The position numbers and the translations under genes are program-made. Shown one piece after another: positions 8,824 to 17,409 of a stretch of DNA of 63,712 nt. This DNA is from Lentibacillus populi (GTDB lineage: Bacteria; Bacillota; Bacilli; Bacillales; Amphibacillaceae): positions 1 to 63,712 of the forward strand of contig BMJD01000024.1 of NCBI GenBank assembly GCA_014642895.1. Reading direction: 5' to 3'. The notes under the pieces were generated by a model, which saw nothing but the letters and a program-made list of their open reading frames with translations, did not search any database and was not told the origin of the DNA. Each line of letters starts with the position of its first letter. Position 1 is the first letter of the stretch.

Positions 8824-8837
8824 GATAAGTGCTTATC
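8824..8837. promoter_or_regulatory. 14-bp perfect palindrome, possible operator
   Basis: GATAAGTGCTTATC is perfectly symmetric and lies 51-64 bases before the start of the small membrane protein gene. It could be a repressor site; no regulator can be named from the sequence. Confidence 0.3.
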
Positions 8838-8997
8838 ATCAATATTCTCATTAATAATACAATCACCTACTTCTATCATGATACGAAACGGGGAGGAATT
8901 CCACTAGTAAATCTGAACTTTTTGTGAAATTTTCAGTGAATTTTGCCTTTGCAATCTAACCGCTGCTAGTACTGTTTATTACATTTAAAAAAGCACT

Positions 8998-9030
8998 AAA
9001 AAAAGCCCCTTGAAGACTCAAGGGAGCTTA
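8998..9030 (-). terminator. terminator of the 33-residue peptide gene
   Basis: Read on the minus strand, AAGCTCCCTTGA pairs with TCAAGGGGCTT over a four-base loop and a run of T residues follows. It begins 13 bases after the stop of the small peptide gene. Confidence 0.75.
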
Positions 9031-9042
9031 TTATTTTATCTA

Positions 9043-9144
9043 TTAACGGAAGTCACGTGTATTTTCCATGCTCCGGCTAGCGCATGCGTAACCGACAACC
9101 GTTGCCAGTGCCGCCAAAATAAAATATAATATTCCTTTTTTCAT
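9043..9144 (-). CDS. 33-residue hydrophobic peptide
   Basis: A minus-strand frame from ATG at 9144 encodes MKKGILYFILAALATVVGY, a single hydrophobic helix, followed by a short polar tail ending NTRDFR. GGGAGGG lies 8-10 bases upstream and a strong terminator follows the stop, so the peptide probably has its own transcript. It could be a small membrane peptide; Cys21 after a hydrophobic stretch (YACAS) weakly resembles a lipobox. No family is recognised. Confidence 0.55.
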   Translation of the reverse strand: MKKGILYFILAALATVVGYACASRSMENTRDFR

Positions 9145-9227
9145 TCCATAAACCCTCCCCTTCGTTGTTTTAAAATAGTTAAAACGGAAACCGTCACGTT
9201 AGGAAAAGCATTCGTATACGGTCAGAT

Positions 9228-10436
9228 TTAAAACGGGCGCACTTTTCCTTTTTTAAGAAGCAGTCTTGGGCCACCTTGCAAGAATAACGAACGATTGTCA
9301 ATTACTTTTTTCATCGTCGCAGCTGATTTGCCATACAATTTTGTACCTGAGAATACAGTACCCATTGCATCTGTAACCCCAAGAGAGGCAACGGTACCTT
9401 TATCATCAAATACAAAGTTTGTTAATGGTTCATTATGAAGCAGCGCCTTTATATTATTTGCACAAGTTGTTGCGTGTTGCATTGCTGCCTGCGCTGTTGG
9501 CGGGAATGGACGTCCTTCCGCTTCGTTCATCACCCATGCACAGTCACCAAGAATGAAAATATTGTCCTCACCAGGTGCACGTAAATCACCGTTTACCGTA
9601 ACTTTTCCTTTTGTCAATTCAAAACCGGATTTACTTAGGACTGGGCTGCCTGTTACACCACCCGTCCAAACAATGGTGCCTGCCTTAATTTCCTCATTGT
9701 CCTCACCAACAACGAAACAATCGGCTTTACACTCTTTAATCGCAGCACCTTCACGAAATTCCACACCGCGCTCCTGCAAAGACTTTTTAGCATAAGTAAC
9801 CAAGTCTTTATCAAAGCCAGGCATAATCGATGGTGCAGCCTCCACATTGATGATGCGAACCTTGCTGCGGTCAATATCATATTTCTTGCATAACTGTGGT
9901 ACTTTTTCAGCAAGTTCCCCAACAAATTCAATTCCTGTGAAACCACCACCACCAACTAGAATGGTTAAACTATCGTCGTCCTTTTCTTCACCGTTTTTGT
10001 ATTGAGCGAATTGGTATTCGATATGCTCACGGATCAATTGACAGGAATCGATATCCTGAATAAAGAATGCATTTTCTTCCATCCCTTTAATGCCAAATGT
10101 GTTTGTCACAAAACCAAGTGAAATGACTAAATAATCATAGGAAATTTCACTGTTTTCCAGCACAACAAGATTTTCATCCCGTTTCACTTCTACAACAGAA
10201 TCGTAAATTAAACGAACGCGATTTGGACTAATCACATCGCTAATCATAAAACGTGCCCTGTTATGATTAATGGTTCCTGCCGCTACCTCGTGCAACCAAG
10301 TCGTTTCATAATGGTAATTGTGTTTGTTGACAAGTACAATTTCCGCCTCATCAATACCAAGATTTTGTGTCAGTTTTTTCGTTGTCATCATTCCGGCATA
10401 GCCTGCACCAAGGACAACAATTTTTGGTTTGTTCAT
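9228..10436 (-). CDS. type II NADH dehydrogenase, YumB-like
   Basis: The 402-residue flavoprotein has an N-terminal FAD-binding GAGYAGMM motif, a second Rossmann motif GGGGFTGIE near residue 165 for NADH, and the C-terminal segment RPFPPTAQAA with GDCAWV before it. It transfers electrons from NADH to menaquinone at the inner face of the membrane without pumping protons. From memory it is closest to B. subtilis YumB, including the HNYHYETTW segment, rather than to Ndh (YjlD). The ATG at 10436 has GGAAGGTGG at the right distance; the frame also offers a GTG four codons earlier, inside that ribosome site. It is a single gene, divergent from the glycosylase gene. Confidence 0.88.
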   Translation of the reverse strand: MNKPKIVVLGAGYAGMMTTKKLTQNLGIDEAEIVLVNKHNYHYETTWLHEVAAGTINHNRARFMISDVISPNRVRLIYDSVVEVKRDENLVVLENSEISYDYLVISLGFVTNTFGIKGMEENAFFIQDIDSCQLIREHIEYQFAQYKNGEEKDDDSLTILVGGGGFTGIEFVGELAEKVPQLCKKYDIDRSKVRIINVEAAPSIMPGFDKDLVTYAKKSLQERGVEFREGAAIKECKADCFVVGEDNEEIKAGTIVWTGGVTGSPVLSKSGFELTKGKVTVNGDLRAPGEDNIFILGDCAWVMNEAEGRPFPPTAQAAMQHATTCANNIKALLHNEPLTNFVFDDKGTVASLGVTDAMGTVFSGTKLYGKSAATMKKVIDNRSLFLQGGPRLLLKKGKVRPF

Positions 10437-10649
10437 GATCAAATCCACCTTCCCATTTCATTCATTTGCAATAAATACTATAATTACAAACCAGTTATGT
10501 AACAATATATCCATAATAGCAAAGTTTTTATAAATAGGCTAATGAAATAATATTGTCATGGAATTGTCAGAATTTCTTTGATACTGATCACATGTATTCT
10601 TTGCAAATCTTACCCGGTTCATTCTAAACTTGGGATGAGGTGGCGAATT

Positions 10650-11333
10650 ATGGAGAAGTTAATTATTCAAAAAAATGATCAAGCTGTTGTCGAGTTATCT
10701 AAGCAAGACCCGGTTATGGGAAAATTAATAACGATTGTCGGAAATATGGAAGTAGCTCTGAGACCGGACTTATTTAATTCGTTGATTAGATCAATGATTG
10801 GTCAGCAAATTTCTGTTGCAGCTGCAAACGCGATATATAACCGACTACAAACATTAATGGATAATCATATGACACCGGAAAAAATTATCGGTGCAAGTGA
10901 TGAATCATTGCGCTCCATCGGATTGTCTGCAAGAAAAATACTGTATATACGCGACCTGGCAAATAAAGTGATAAGTTCCGAACTCAATTTGGAAACACTT
11001 TATGAATTGGATAACAAACAAATTATGAAGAAGCTCACTGGCATTAAGGGGATCGGAAAATGGACCGCTGAAATGTTTTTAATCTTTTCGCTTGGCAGAA
11101 TGAATGTCCTGTCCCTGGATGATATCGGTCTGCAGCGCGGGGCAAGATGGCTATACAAGACAGATAAAGCACGCCGCAGGAAAGTATTGGAAGAAAAGCA
11201 ACACATTTGGGATCCACATTTAACCATTGCCTCGTTTTATTTGTGGGAAGTGGTTCATTTGGATTTTGAAAGACGATATGAATCCATCGACGAGATGGAT
11301 AGTATAATCAATATCCAACCCCCACAACGCTAA
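10650..11333 (+). CDS. AlkA-like DNA-3-methyladenine glycosylase
   Basis: The 227-residue protein is a helix-hairpin-helix/GPD glycosylase. The hairpin LTGIKGIGKWTAEM is followed about 20 residues later by the catalytic aspartate in LSLDDIGLQRG, and the lyase-type lysine of the hOGG1/EndoIII kind is absent. It therefore excises alkylated bases monofunctionally. It lacks the N-terminal beta domain of E. coli AlkA, which is normal for the short Bacillus type. The start at 10650 is chosen because GATGAGGTGG precedes it; earlier in-frame starts have no site. Confidence 0.88.
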   Translation: MEKLIIQKNDQAVVELSKQDPVMGKLITIVGNMEVALRPDLFNSLIRSMIGQQISVAAANAIYNRLQTLMDNHMTPEKIIGASDESLRSIGLSARKILYIRDLANKVISSELNLETLYELDNKQIMKKLTGIKGIGKWTAEMFLIFSLGRMNVLSLDDIGLQRGARWLYKTDKARRRKVLEEKQHIWDPHLTIASFYLWEVVHLDFERRYESIDEMDSIINIQPPQR

Positions 11334-11353
11334 GGCATTCTGGGGGATTCCTG

Positions 11354-12055
11354 TTACACTGGTCTTACGGTTATCTCGTTCACGTTCACATAATCCGGCT
11401 GTGTTACTGCATAAACAACCGCCCGCGCAATATCTCCTGCCTCAAGTGGTTTCCGATCACTGGAATTGTTCGTCATAATGTCGGTATTGACCATTCCTGG
11501 TGAAATATTCGTTACACGGACACCAGTCCGGGCCAATTCCTTTTCCATGCTCATTGACAATGCCCTGACAGCAAATTTCGTTGCGCTGTAAACCGCTCCC
11601 GTTTTCGCAACTTCCTGACCAGATACAGAGGAAATGTTGACAATATGACCGCGAGATCGCTCCAGCATACTTGATAATACGGCATTGATTCCATAAAGTG
11701 TCCCTTTAATATTAACATCGATCATTGTGTCCCACTCGTCGACTTTACCTTCCTGCAGTTTGGAGTTAAGTACTGCGCCCGCATTGTTGACATAGATATC
11801 GATTTCACCAAAACTATTCAAGGCTTTTCGGATCAGCGCATCTATATCATTTCGTTTCGCAACATCCGTCACGACAGCTAACGCCTTACCATACCCTTGT
11901 TCATTAATTGACGCCGCAACTTCATCCAATTCAGCCTGTCTGCGAGCTGCTAAAACAACATTCGCCCCTTCACGTGCAAGATGCTTGGCAATCGCTGCCC
12001 CTATGCCACTGCTGGCTCCTGTTACAACTGCGTTTTTCCCAGTTAGTTTTTCCAT
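11354..12055 (-). CDS. SDR-family oxidoreductase
   Basis: The 233-residue classical short-chain dehydrogenase has the cofactor motif TGASSGIG, the NNAG motif, the catalytic serine in ISSVSG and the YSATK tyrosine-lysine pair. The region after the first strand (LAARRQAEL) has arginines that favour NADP(H). The sequence resembles the serine/3-hydroxy acid dehydrogenase group (YdfG-like), but the substrate cannot be told. AAGGGGGG precedes the ATG. It converges with the glycosylase gene and its promoter region abuts the zinc-efflux unit. Confidence 0.85.
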   Translation of the reverse strand: MEKLTGKNAVVTGASSGIGAAIAKHLAREGANVVLAARRQAELDEVAASINEQGYGKALAVVTDVAKRNDIDALIRKALNSFGEIDIYVNNAGAVLNSKLQEGKVDEWDTMIDVNIKGTLYGINAVLSSMLERSRGHIVNISSVSGQEVAKTGAVYSATKFAVRALSMSMEKELARTGVRVTNISPGMVNTDIMTNNSSDRKPLEAGDIARAVVYAVTQPDYVNVNEITVRPV

Positions 12056-12180
12056 TTCATTTCCCCCCCTTGTATATTATGTTTGAACCTAATTTTAATA
12101 GATTTTTTAGGAACAAACTTGAACCTTGAGTGTTTAGTTTAACACTGATAAGAGATAAAGGCTTTTTATCTGTTTTATTT

Positions 12181-12240
12181 TTGACAAAAATCCAATGTAT
12201 GTATACAATATTAATATATGAAAATATACGCATATATTAA
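12181..12240 (+). promoter_or_regulatory. czrA promoter with overlapping perfect operator
   Basis: TTGACA (12181-12186), a 17-base spacer and TACAAT (12204-12209) form a sigma-A promoter. Immediately downstream lies a perfect inverted repeat, TTAATATATG (12211-12220) and CATATATTAA (12231-12240), with ten bases between the arms. This fits an ArsR/CzrA-type operator covering the transcription start, so the zinc-free regulator would block the polymerase. Confidence 0.82.
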
Positions 12241-12258
12241 CAAAGCGAGGGATTTCTT

Positions 12259-12564
12259 ATGGATGAACAGCATAATGACCTTGACGAAGAAACATTATTC
12301 GTCGTGTCACAGACATTTAAAGCTTTATGCGACCCGACACGAATTCGGATTCTGTATTTATTATTTGACAAGGAGTATTCGGTAAATGATATTGCAGATA
12401 ATTTGCATCTTAGACAATCAACCGTATCACATCAGCTGCGCTTTTTGAAAAATTTACGATTGGTGAAATATCGCCGGGAAGGAACAACCCTGTATTATTC
12501 GCACGATGATGAACATGTTATGGATATGTTGAAACAAACAATTGAACACGCATGTCACAATTAA
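12259..12564 (+). CDS. czrA: CzrA-type zinc-sensing ArsR repressor
   Basis: The 101-residue winged-helix protein has the ArsR/SmtB recognition helix [14 protein letters not shown]. Its last helix carries Asp84, His86, His97 and His100, the same residues and numbering as the alpha-5 metal site of Staphylococcus aureus CzrA. There is no CxC site in the recognition helix, so this is a zinc/cobalt sensor and not an arsenic or cadmium sensor. It precedes and slightly overlaps the zinc exporter gene, and its own promoter carries a perfect operator, so the pair is autoregulated and derepressed by zinc. Confidence 0.88.
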   Translation: MDEQHNDLDEETLFVVSQTFKALCDPTRIRILYLLFDKEYSVNDIADNLHLRQSTVSHQLRFLKNLRLVKYRREGTTLYYSHDDEHVMDMLKQTIEHACHN

Positions 12565-12584
12565 GATGGAGGGAGGAACTGAGT

Positions 12585-13529
12585 TTGGGACACGACCACA
12601 GCCATGATCATACACATGGCGCAAACAAAAAAGCTTTAACAGTTAGTTTCATCATTACAACTACCTATATGGTCATAGAAGCAATCGGCGGGTTTCTCAC
12701 CAACAGTCTTGCCTTGATATCCGACGCAGGGCACATGTTAAGTGACTCTATTTCCCTAGGTGTTGGGGTAATAGCCTTTATTATGGGTGAAAAAGTTGCT
12801 AATTACAGCAAGACATATGGTTACAAACGCTTTGAAATACTTGCAGCACTTTTTAATGGGGTTACCCTCATATTAATAGCATTGTATATTTTTTATGAAG
12901 CATACGAACGATTTATGGCCCCACCTCAAGTTGCATCAACAGGAATGTTAATCATAGCCTGTATTGGCCTTGCTGTTAATATCCTGGTTGCGTGGATTTT
13001 GATGCGTGGAGATACGGAAGAAAACCTTAATTTACGCGCAGCATTTCTTCACGTGCTAGGGGATCTCCTTGGTTCTGTAGGAGCAATTATCGCAGCATTG
13101 TTAATTATGTTCTTTGGCTGGAGCTTTGCGGATCCGCTTGCGAGTGTCATTGTAGCTGTTCTTGTTTTAATTAGCGGATGGCGAGTCGCAAAAGATGCTA
13201 TCCACGTATTAATGGAAGGCACGCCGAAAAATATTGATTTAAATGATGTTATTGCAACGATTGAAAACGTTTCTGGCATCGCAAGCATACATGACTTACA
13301 TGTATGGAGCATAACGAGTGGACAAAACGCTCTTTCATGTCATGCTGTCGTCGATGACAATTTGTCGATACAGGATAGTCAACAATTACTGAGATCCATT
13401 GAACATGAGCTAGAACACAGGGGTATAGGTCATGTAACCATTCAGTTAGAAAATAATGATCACCCACATGAAAATTCACTCATGTGTGAATCTAACCAAA
13501 AACCACAGCAGCATGGACATCATCATTGA
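12585..13529 (+). CDS. czcD: CDF zinc/cation efflux protein CzcD
   Basis: The 314-residue cation diffusion facilitator has six membrane helices. The zinc-site residues are in helix 2 (ISDAGHMLSD) and helix 5 (HVLGDLLG), and a cytoplasmic ferredoxin-like domain follows (DLHVWSIT, SCHAVV). Both ends are histidine rich (HDHSHDHTHG and QHGHHH), as is usual for zinc carriers. The antiporter exports Zn2+ in exchange for protons or K+. I place the start at the TTG at 12585, because GGAGGGAGG stands just before it and the protein then begins directly with the His-rich segment. The longer frame from 12552 would begin inside czrA and lacks a ribosome site. Confidence 0.9.
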   Translation: MGHDHSHDHTHGANKKALTVSFIITTTYMVIEAIGGFLTNSLALISDAGHMLSDSISLGVGVIAFIMGEKVANYSKTYGYKRFEILAALFNGVTLILIALYIFYEAYERFMAPPQVASTGMLIIACIGLAVNILVAWILMRGDTEENLNLRAAFLHVLGDLLGSVGAIIAALLIMFFGWSFADPLASVIVAVLVLISGWRVAKDAIHVLMEGTPKNIDLNDVIATIENVSGIASIHDLHVWSITSGQNALSCHAVVDDNLSIQDSQQLLRSIEHELEHRGIGHVTIQLENNDHPHENSLMCESNQKPQQHGHHH

Positions 13530-13536
13530 TATAGAG

Positions 13537-13559
13537 AGAGGCTGTTCGTCCAGCCTCTT
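13537..13559. terminator. small hairpin between czcD and the VOC gene
   Basis: GAGAGGCTG and CAGCCTCTT pair over a short loop between two convergent genes. No strong T run follows, so it may be only a weak terminator or a 3' end stabiliser. Confidence 0.45.
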
Positions 13560-13932
13560 AACCTGTGCAGATCATAATAATATTATCATCCGGATCTCTA
13601 ACAGTAAAAAACGAAAAATCATTAAAATCAACTATTTCGGATTGAATCGAAAAACCCAATTCCTTTACATACGTATATGCCTTATGAATATCATCTGTAT
13701 GAAAGTTAAACAAAGGATATGTGGAAGAACTTTTTTCTTTGACCACACCAACCGGTCCTGCATCCAGGGTTAATCCCGTATGATGATTAAGCTGGATATT
13801 ATAAACCGGGTCGGACACCGCATTTATATCATATTCCTTCCCTAGTATTCTCGAATACCACTTTACTGAGTTTTTCAAATCGCTGACATGCACAAAAATA
13901 GTATTGACCTGATTCTCGATTGGACTAAGCAA
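13558..13932 (-). CDS. VOC-family (glyoxalase-like) protein
   Basis: The 124-residue protein has the two beta-alpha-beta-beta-beta units of the vicinal oxygen chelate fold: a first unit with FVHVSDLKNSVKWYSRILG and a second with FHTDDIHKAYTYVKELG ending VRDPDDNIIMI. Members are metal enzymes or resistance proteins; metal ligands (His in the first strand, Glu near the end) are only partly conserved, so its activity is uncertain. I choose the TTG start at 13932 because GAAGGAG precedes it. The in-frame GTG at 13968 lies directly against a TATAAT box, so it is more likely to be the promoter region. Confidence 0.72.
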   Translation of the reverse strand: MLSPIENQVNTIFVHVSDLKNSVKWYSRILGKEYDINAVSDPVYNIQLNHHTGLTLDAGPVGVVKEKSSSTYPLFNFHTDDIHKAYTYVKELGFSIQSEIVDFNDFSFFTVRDPDDNIIMICTG

Positions 13933-14118
13933 TTTTAATACTCCTTCAATTTTAAACTTATTATTCACATTATAGCATGGTTATATAAGAATATTCATTC
14001 CATTAAAAAAATCATTATCTACAATAGCTATCCCTTTAATGAAGTATTTTTAAAAGGATTATCTGGTTATTATGTCGAAATAATCTAGTAGAATATAAAA
14101 ATATATGGAGGAATGATT

Positions 14119-14619
14119 TTGAATAATACAAAAGAACTGATTGATGAACTGGAACAATTTAACACATGGATTACTTCACTAAAAAATATGAAAGAGGATC
14201 TTTTCTTTACACCTATTAAGGAGGGGAAATGGTCTCCAGCGGAAATCATCAGCCATATTACATTCTGGGATCGATACATATTGGATGAAACGCTACCTCA
14301 AATGAAAACTGATGCTGACATTGCTAGTATTGCATTCGAACCTTTAAACAAAAAAGCTGCAATCTATGCTTTATCCGGTGTTTCGATGAATCATTTACTA
14401 GAAACTCAAATCGAGACGAGAAAAGAACTTGTATCAGAACTAAGAAAAAAGGCAGAAGAAGAATTTTTTGCGACATTCACATTAAACGGGGAAACAATTG
14501 ATGAGTACTCAGGCTATCCGCATACCATGTATAACTATTTCGCCAGTTTTGCCTGGCATGATAAACATCATAAGCAGCAAATAGAGAATTTTTTGGAAGT
14601 AAATAAAGTTCAACTATAG
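14119..14619 (+). CDS. DinB-like protein
   Basis: The 166-residue four-helix-bundle protein belongs to the DinB/YfiT-like superfamily: the segment KWSPAEIISHITFWDRYI holds the first metal histidine, and the C-terminal WHDKHHKQQIENF holds two more. These histidines normally bind nickel or zinc. Relatives include bacillithiol transferases, but the exact substrate cannot be inferred. GGAGGA stands before the in-frame ATG at 14113 and the TTG at 14119; the spacing favours TTG. It is a single gene with its own terminator. Confidence 0.75.
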   Translation: MNNTKELIDELEQFNTWITSLKNMKEDLFFTPIKEGKWSPAEIISHITFWDRYILDETLPQMKTDADIASIAFEPLNKKAAIYALSGVSMNHLLETQIETRKELVSELRKKAEEEFFATFTLNGETIDEYSGYPHTMYNYFASFAWHDKHHKQQIENFLEVNKVQL

Positions 14620-14620
14620 A

Positions 14621-14648
14621 AAAAAGTCACCTCTTGTGGTGACTTTTT
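14621..14648. terminator. terminator of the DinB-like gene
   Basis: AAAAAGTCACC pairs with GGTGACTTTTT over a six-base loop directly after the stop codon. The symmetric A and T runs make it usable from both sides. Confidence 0.8.
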
Positions 14649-14657
14649 CGTTAAGAT

Positions 14658-14897
14658 TCAAGCAATCAACTTTCCAGCGTTTCTCCGTTTACCACTGACC
14701 ATGAACCCAAACACAATAATAAAACTTAATGAGACCACCGGATACCGGCCGCTTATTGCCACGAGTACCAGAAACAAAAAACCTAACCATGAGTTTGCAC
14801 CAATTTGGGGTTGTTTTGACAACTCGGAAATTGTTTTATCTATTTTCATTTGACAAGCGAACAAAAACGTTCCAGCATAGAAAAGCACGAAGACCAT
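14658..14897 (-). CDS. possible small membrane protein
   Basis: This 79-residue frame has two hydrophobic stretches that could be membrane helices (about residues 1-14 and 41-68) and a basic C-terminus. No convincing ribosome site precedes the first ATG or the internal one, so it may be a remnant. It ends against the shared terminator at 14621-14648. No family is recognised. Confidence 0.35.
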   Translation of the reverse strand: MVFVLFYAGTFLFACQMKIDKTISELSKQPQIGANSWLGFLFLVLVAISGRYPVVSLSFIIVFGFMVSGKRRNAGKLIA

Positions 14898-14918
14898 GAT
14901 ACGGATAGTATTTGGGCG

Positions 14919-15062
14919 ATTCCGGTCGATATTCCTGCAATTCCGATTGATGTTTTGTGTCTCCGGTCGATGTTTCTACGATTCTAGTCGATGTTTCCAA
15001 ATTTCGATCGATACCCGTCCCATTCTGGTTGATGTTCTATCCTCTCCGGTTGATACTCCAAC
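14919..15062. repeat. degenerate 20-21 bp tandem array, seven units
   Basis: Seven head-to-tail units of 20-21 bases fill the gap between the small membrane frame and the flotillin gene. The shared core is TCCGGTCGATGTT with variation at a few positions; units begin near 14919, 14940, 14961, 14981, 15001, 15021 and 15042. A second array with the same period lies at 60227-60310. Confidence 0.75.
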
Positions 15063-15145
15063 CCTTTTACATGAAGCTAACCCGAAAATTACGAGAAGCT
15101 TTTCCGGGCTGGTTATAAATGCTCAGTATAAGGACTTTTTTTCAC

Positions 15146-16690
15146 TTACTTACCTGATGACATTAATTCTTCTTCCTTACCTGACTCCAAACTAGTTTTT
15201 CCTTCAGTCATTTGCGGCAAATTTTCTCTAATATTCCCCTTCCCGGAGAAGTTTTCAATCAGTTCCTTCACATCAATTCCCGATGATGCTTTTAATGATT
15301 CTTGCAGTGTTGACATCAGATTAGTTGCATAGCCTGACACTTTGTTGGCACCGCCATTTTCACTGCTTGCGCCAGTGTCAACAACAGTAATTTTATCAAT
15401 ATTTGCCATTGGGCTTGCGACTTCTTTTGCATAATCAGGTAACATTTTCAAGATCATATCCAGAATTGCTGCTTGCCCATATTGGTCAAAGGCTTCAGCA
15501 ACCTTTTGTTTTGCCTCCGCTTCGGCCAGACCCTTCAGACGAATAACTTCTGCCTCGGATTGACCCTGAGCTCTTTCTGCTTCGGCCTGTGCAAGACCAT
15601 CGATGCGAACCTTCTCCGCTTCTGCTTTCGCCATTGCTTCTACATGATATTGATGGGCATCTGCTTCCGTAAGCTGTTTTCTCTTTTGTGCTTCAGCAGC
15701 CTGCTCGACTGCATAACGATCGGCATCCGCTTTTTTCTTAACTTCGGAATCATACTGTCGTTCACGGCGGGCGATTTCTTTTTCCTCCAGCTCAATTTGC
15801 TTCTGCCGCTCAATGATTTTAATTTGCATTTGCTGTTCCGTAACTTCCTGCTTCGAACGGGCTTCCTCAAGATGATACGCCTGATCGGCACGTGCTTTTG
15901 CCGTATCCTGCTCCCTTGTGTATTCAGCAATTTTTAGCTTGTTTGCCTTTTCTGCCTCGGCAATTTCTGTTTCCCGCTCCAACTCCGCTTTTGTTGCATC
16001 TTTATTTGCTTCCGCCTGTTTAATTCGTGTTTCTTTTACTGCTTCTGCTGTCGCTATATCCGCATCCCGTTTTACTTGCGCAATGCGGGGCTTCCCAAGT
16101 GATTCCAGGTAACCATTTTTATCACGGACATCTTTAATCGTAAATGAGACAATAACAAGCCCCATTTTTGCTAAATCCTGCGTTGCTACACGCTGTACTT
16201 CCTGTGAAAATTTATCGCGATTTTTATAAATTTCCTCGACTGTCATCGACCCTAAAATCGACCGCAAATGGCCTTCAAGAACCTCTCTTGCTTCATTTTC
16301 GCGATCCTCTTTTGATTTTCCCAAAAATTGTTCTGCCGCTGTGGCAATTTCATTAATGGAACCACCAATTTTAATAATGGCTGTACCATCCGCCATGACG
16401 GGAACGCCTTGCTCGGTATATACCTCTGGGGTTTGCACATCAAGCTTGCTGGAAAGCAAACTTAATGGTTCAGCCTGTTGAAATACTGGCAGGATGAAGG
16501 TTCCCCCACCACGGACAATTTTTATTTTGTTTCCTGACTCATCCATATTTACGTTTTTTGACCCTAAATAACTTCCCGTCACAATCAATGCTTCATCAGG
16601 ACCAGCAGTCCGGTATTTTGAAACGAATACTCCTATTAGAACAAGTAATAATACAAGAACAATTCCAATTACAATAAAGATTGGCGCCAT
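15146..16690 (-). CDS. floT: flotillin-like protein FloT
   Basis: The 514-residue protein has an N-terminal membrane segment (residues 4-24), a SPFH/PHB domain to about residue 200, and a long heptad-rich coiled coil with many Ala-Glu repeats such as EAEKVRI and AEAEAK. A less charged C-terminal region near residues 400-510 follows. B. subtilis FloT is of similar length (about 509 residues). The protein scaffolds ordered membrane domains. CAGGGGGAGATG precedes the ATG at 16690; the frame could start eight codons earlier but that codon lacks a site. It is the second gene of the yuaF-floT unit. Confidence 0.93.
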   Translation of the reverse strand: MAPIFIVIGIVLVLLLVLIGVFVSKYRTAGPDEALIVTGSYLGSKNVNMDESGNKIKIVRGGGTFILPVFQQAEPLSLLSSKLDVQTPEVYTEQGVPVMADGTAIIKIGGSINEIATAAEQFLGKSKEDRENEAREVLEGHLRSILGSMTVEEIYKNRDKFSQEVQRVATQDLAKMGLVIVSFTIKDVRDKNGYLESLGKPRIAQVKRDADIATAEAVKETRIKQAEANKDATKAELERETEIAEAEKANKLKIAEYTREQDTAKARADQAYHLEEARSKQEVTEQQMQIKIIERQKQIELEEKEIARRERQYDSEVKKKADADRYAVEQAAEAQKRKQLTEADAHQYHVEAMAKAEAEKVRIDGLAQAEAERAQGQSEAEVIRLKGLAEAEAKQKVAEAFDQYGQAAILDMILKMLPDYAKEVASPMANIDKITVVDTGASSENGGANKVSGYATNLMSTLQESLKASSGIDVKELIENFSGKGNIRENLPQMTEGKTSLESGKEEELMSSGK

Positions 16691-16736
16691 ACTACATCTC
16701 CCCCTGTTTTTCAAAAATTTGGCTGCATTTTAAGAG

Positions 16737-17264
16737 CTAATGCTCATAAACAGACACATAAACAACCCCTCCCTTAATATCAATAACCAATACCTCTGTC
16801 CCATCTGCTATCGGCTGTCCTTCAAAACTTTTAGCAGATTTCGCTATATTGCCGCCTTTTCCAGACAGCACAACCTCTCCATACCCTTCTTCTGGAATCG
16901 AAGTGATCACTTTGCCGACTCTTCCTTTTAAATCTTCTTCTGTATATGCCAGAGATGCTTCTGCTGAAGAAAGCGGAATGAGTACAAATACATTCAATAA
17001 CACGACGAGTACAAAGGCTAGGACAAGTGAAATAATAAATATGATTAAGCTGTGAAGCGAAGTAGAAATTTCCAGTATGTAACCGGCTGCACTCAAGATC
17101 GTAACGTAAGCCAGTATCAGCGTTGGATTGAATATACTACTGGAAAGAAATTCGAACATACCTTCCAGGACATCCGATAACAAGATAAAAATAAAAACTA
17201 AGCCGCCGCCAATAATTAAACCAAACAGATAAACTGTTTCCAGCGGGTATCCAAGCACCTCCAT
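16737..17264 (-). CDS. yuaF: NfeD-like membrane protein YuaF
   Basis: The 175-residue protein has about four membrane helices in its first 105 residues. A C-terminal OB-fold beta-barrel of the NfeD type follows: LKGRVGKVITSIPEEGYGEV, then DGTEVLVIDIKGGVVYV. NfeD proteins pair with SPFH proteins and assist the assembly or quality control of membrane domains. AGGGGGG precedes the ATG. The floT gene follows after about 45 bases in the same direction, and a sigma-W-like promoter lies upstream, as in the B. subtilis yuaF operon. Confidence 0.9.
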   Translation of the reverse strand: MEVLGYPLETVYLFGLIIGGGLVFIFILLSDVLEGMFEFLSSSIFNPTLILAYVTILSAAGYILEISTSLHSLIIFIISLVLAFVLVVLLNVFVLIPLSSAEASLAYTEEDLKGRVGKVITSIPEEGYGEVVLSGKGGNIAKSAKSFEGQPIADGTEVLVIDIKGGVVYVSVYEH

Positions 17265-17318
17265 TAATATCCCCCCTTGTCAATATACTATTTTCATAAC
17301 GTCCCTTTCATTATTCAA

Positions 17319-17345
17319 TACGAATCCAAAACAAAAAAGGTTTCA
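17319..17345 (-). promoter_or_regulatory. sigma-W-like promoter of yuaF-floT
   Basis: On the minus strand TGAAAC (complement 17340-17345) is followed after 17 bases by CGTA (complement 17319-17322), close to the sigma-W consensus TGAAAC-N16-CGTA. It lies about 55 bases before the yuaF start. The same operon is a known sigma-W target in B. subtilis. Confidence 0.72.
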
Positions 17346-17375
17346 ATTTTATGAAAAAATACGTTGAAAAAATGA

Positions 17376-17404
17376 TTGACACATCACCAATATATTGTAA
17401 TAAT
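17376..17404 (+). promoter_or_regulatory. promoter of pyrP
   Basis: TTGACA (17376-17381), then a spacer of about 16 bases, then TAATAAT (17398-17404). It is divergent from the sigma-W-like promoter, whose elements end 31 bases away, and it opens the PyrR-regulated leader. Confidence 0.65.
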
Positions 17405-17409
17405 AGCTT

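Noticed and set aside
15473-15937. 154-residue plus-strand frame opposite floT
   Set aside because: It is a shadow of the Ala/Glu-rich coiled-coil coding region, has no ribosome site and a Phe/Leu/Cys-rich composition typical of antisense frames.
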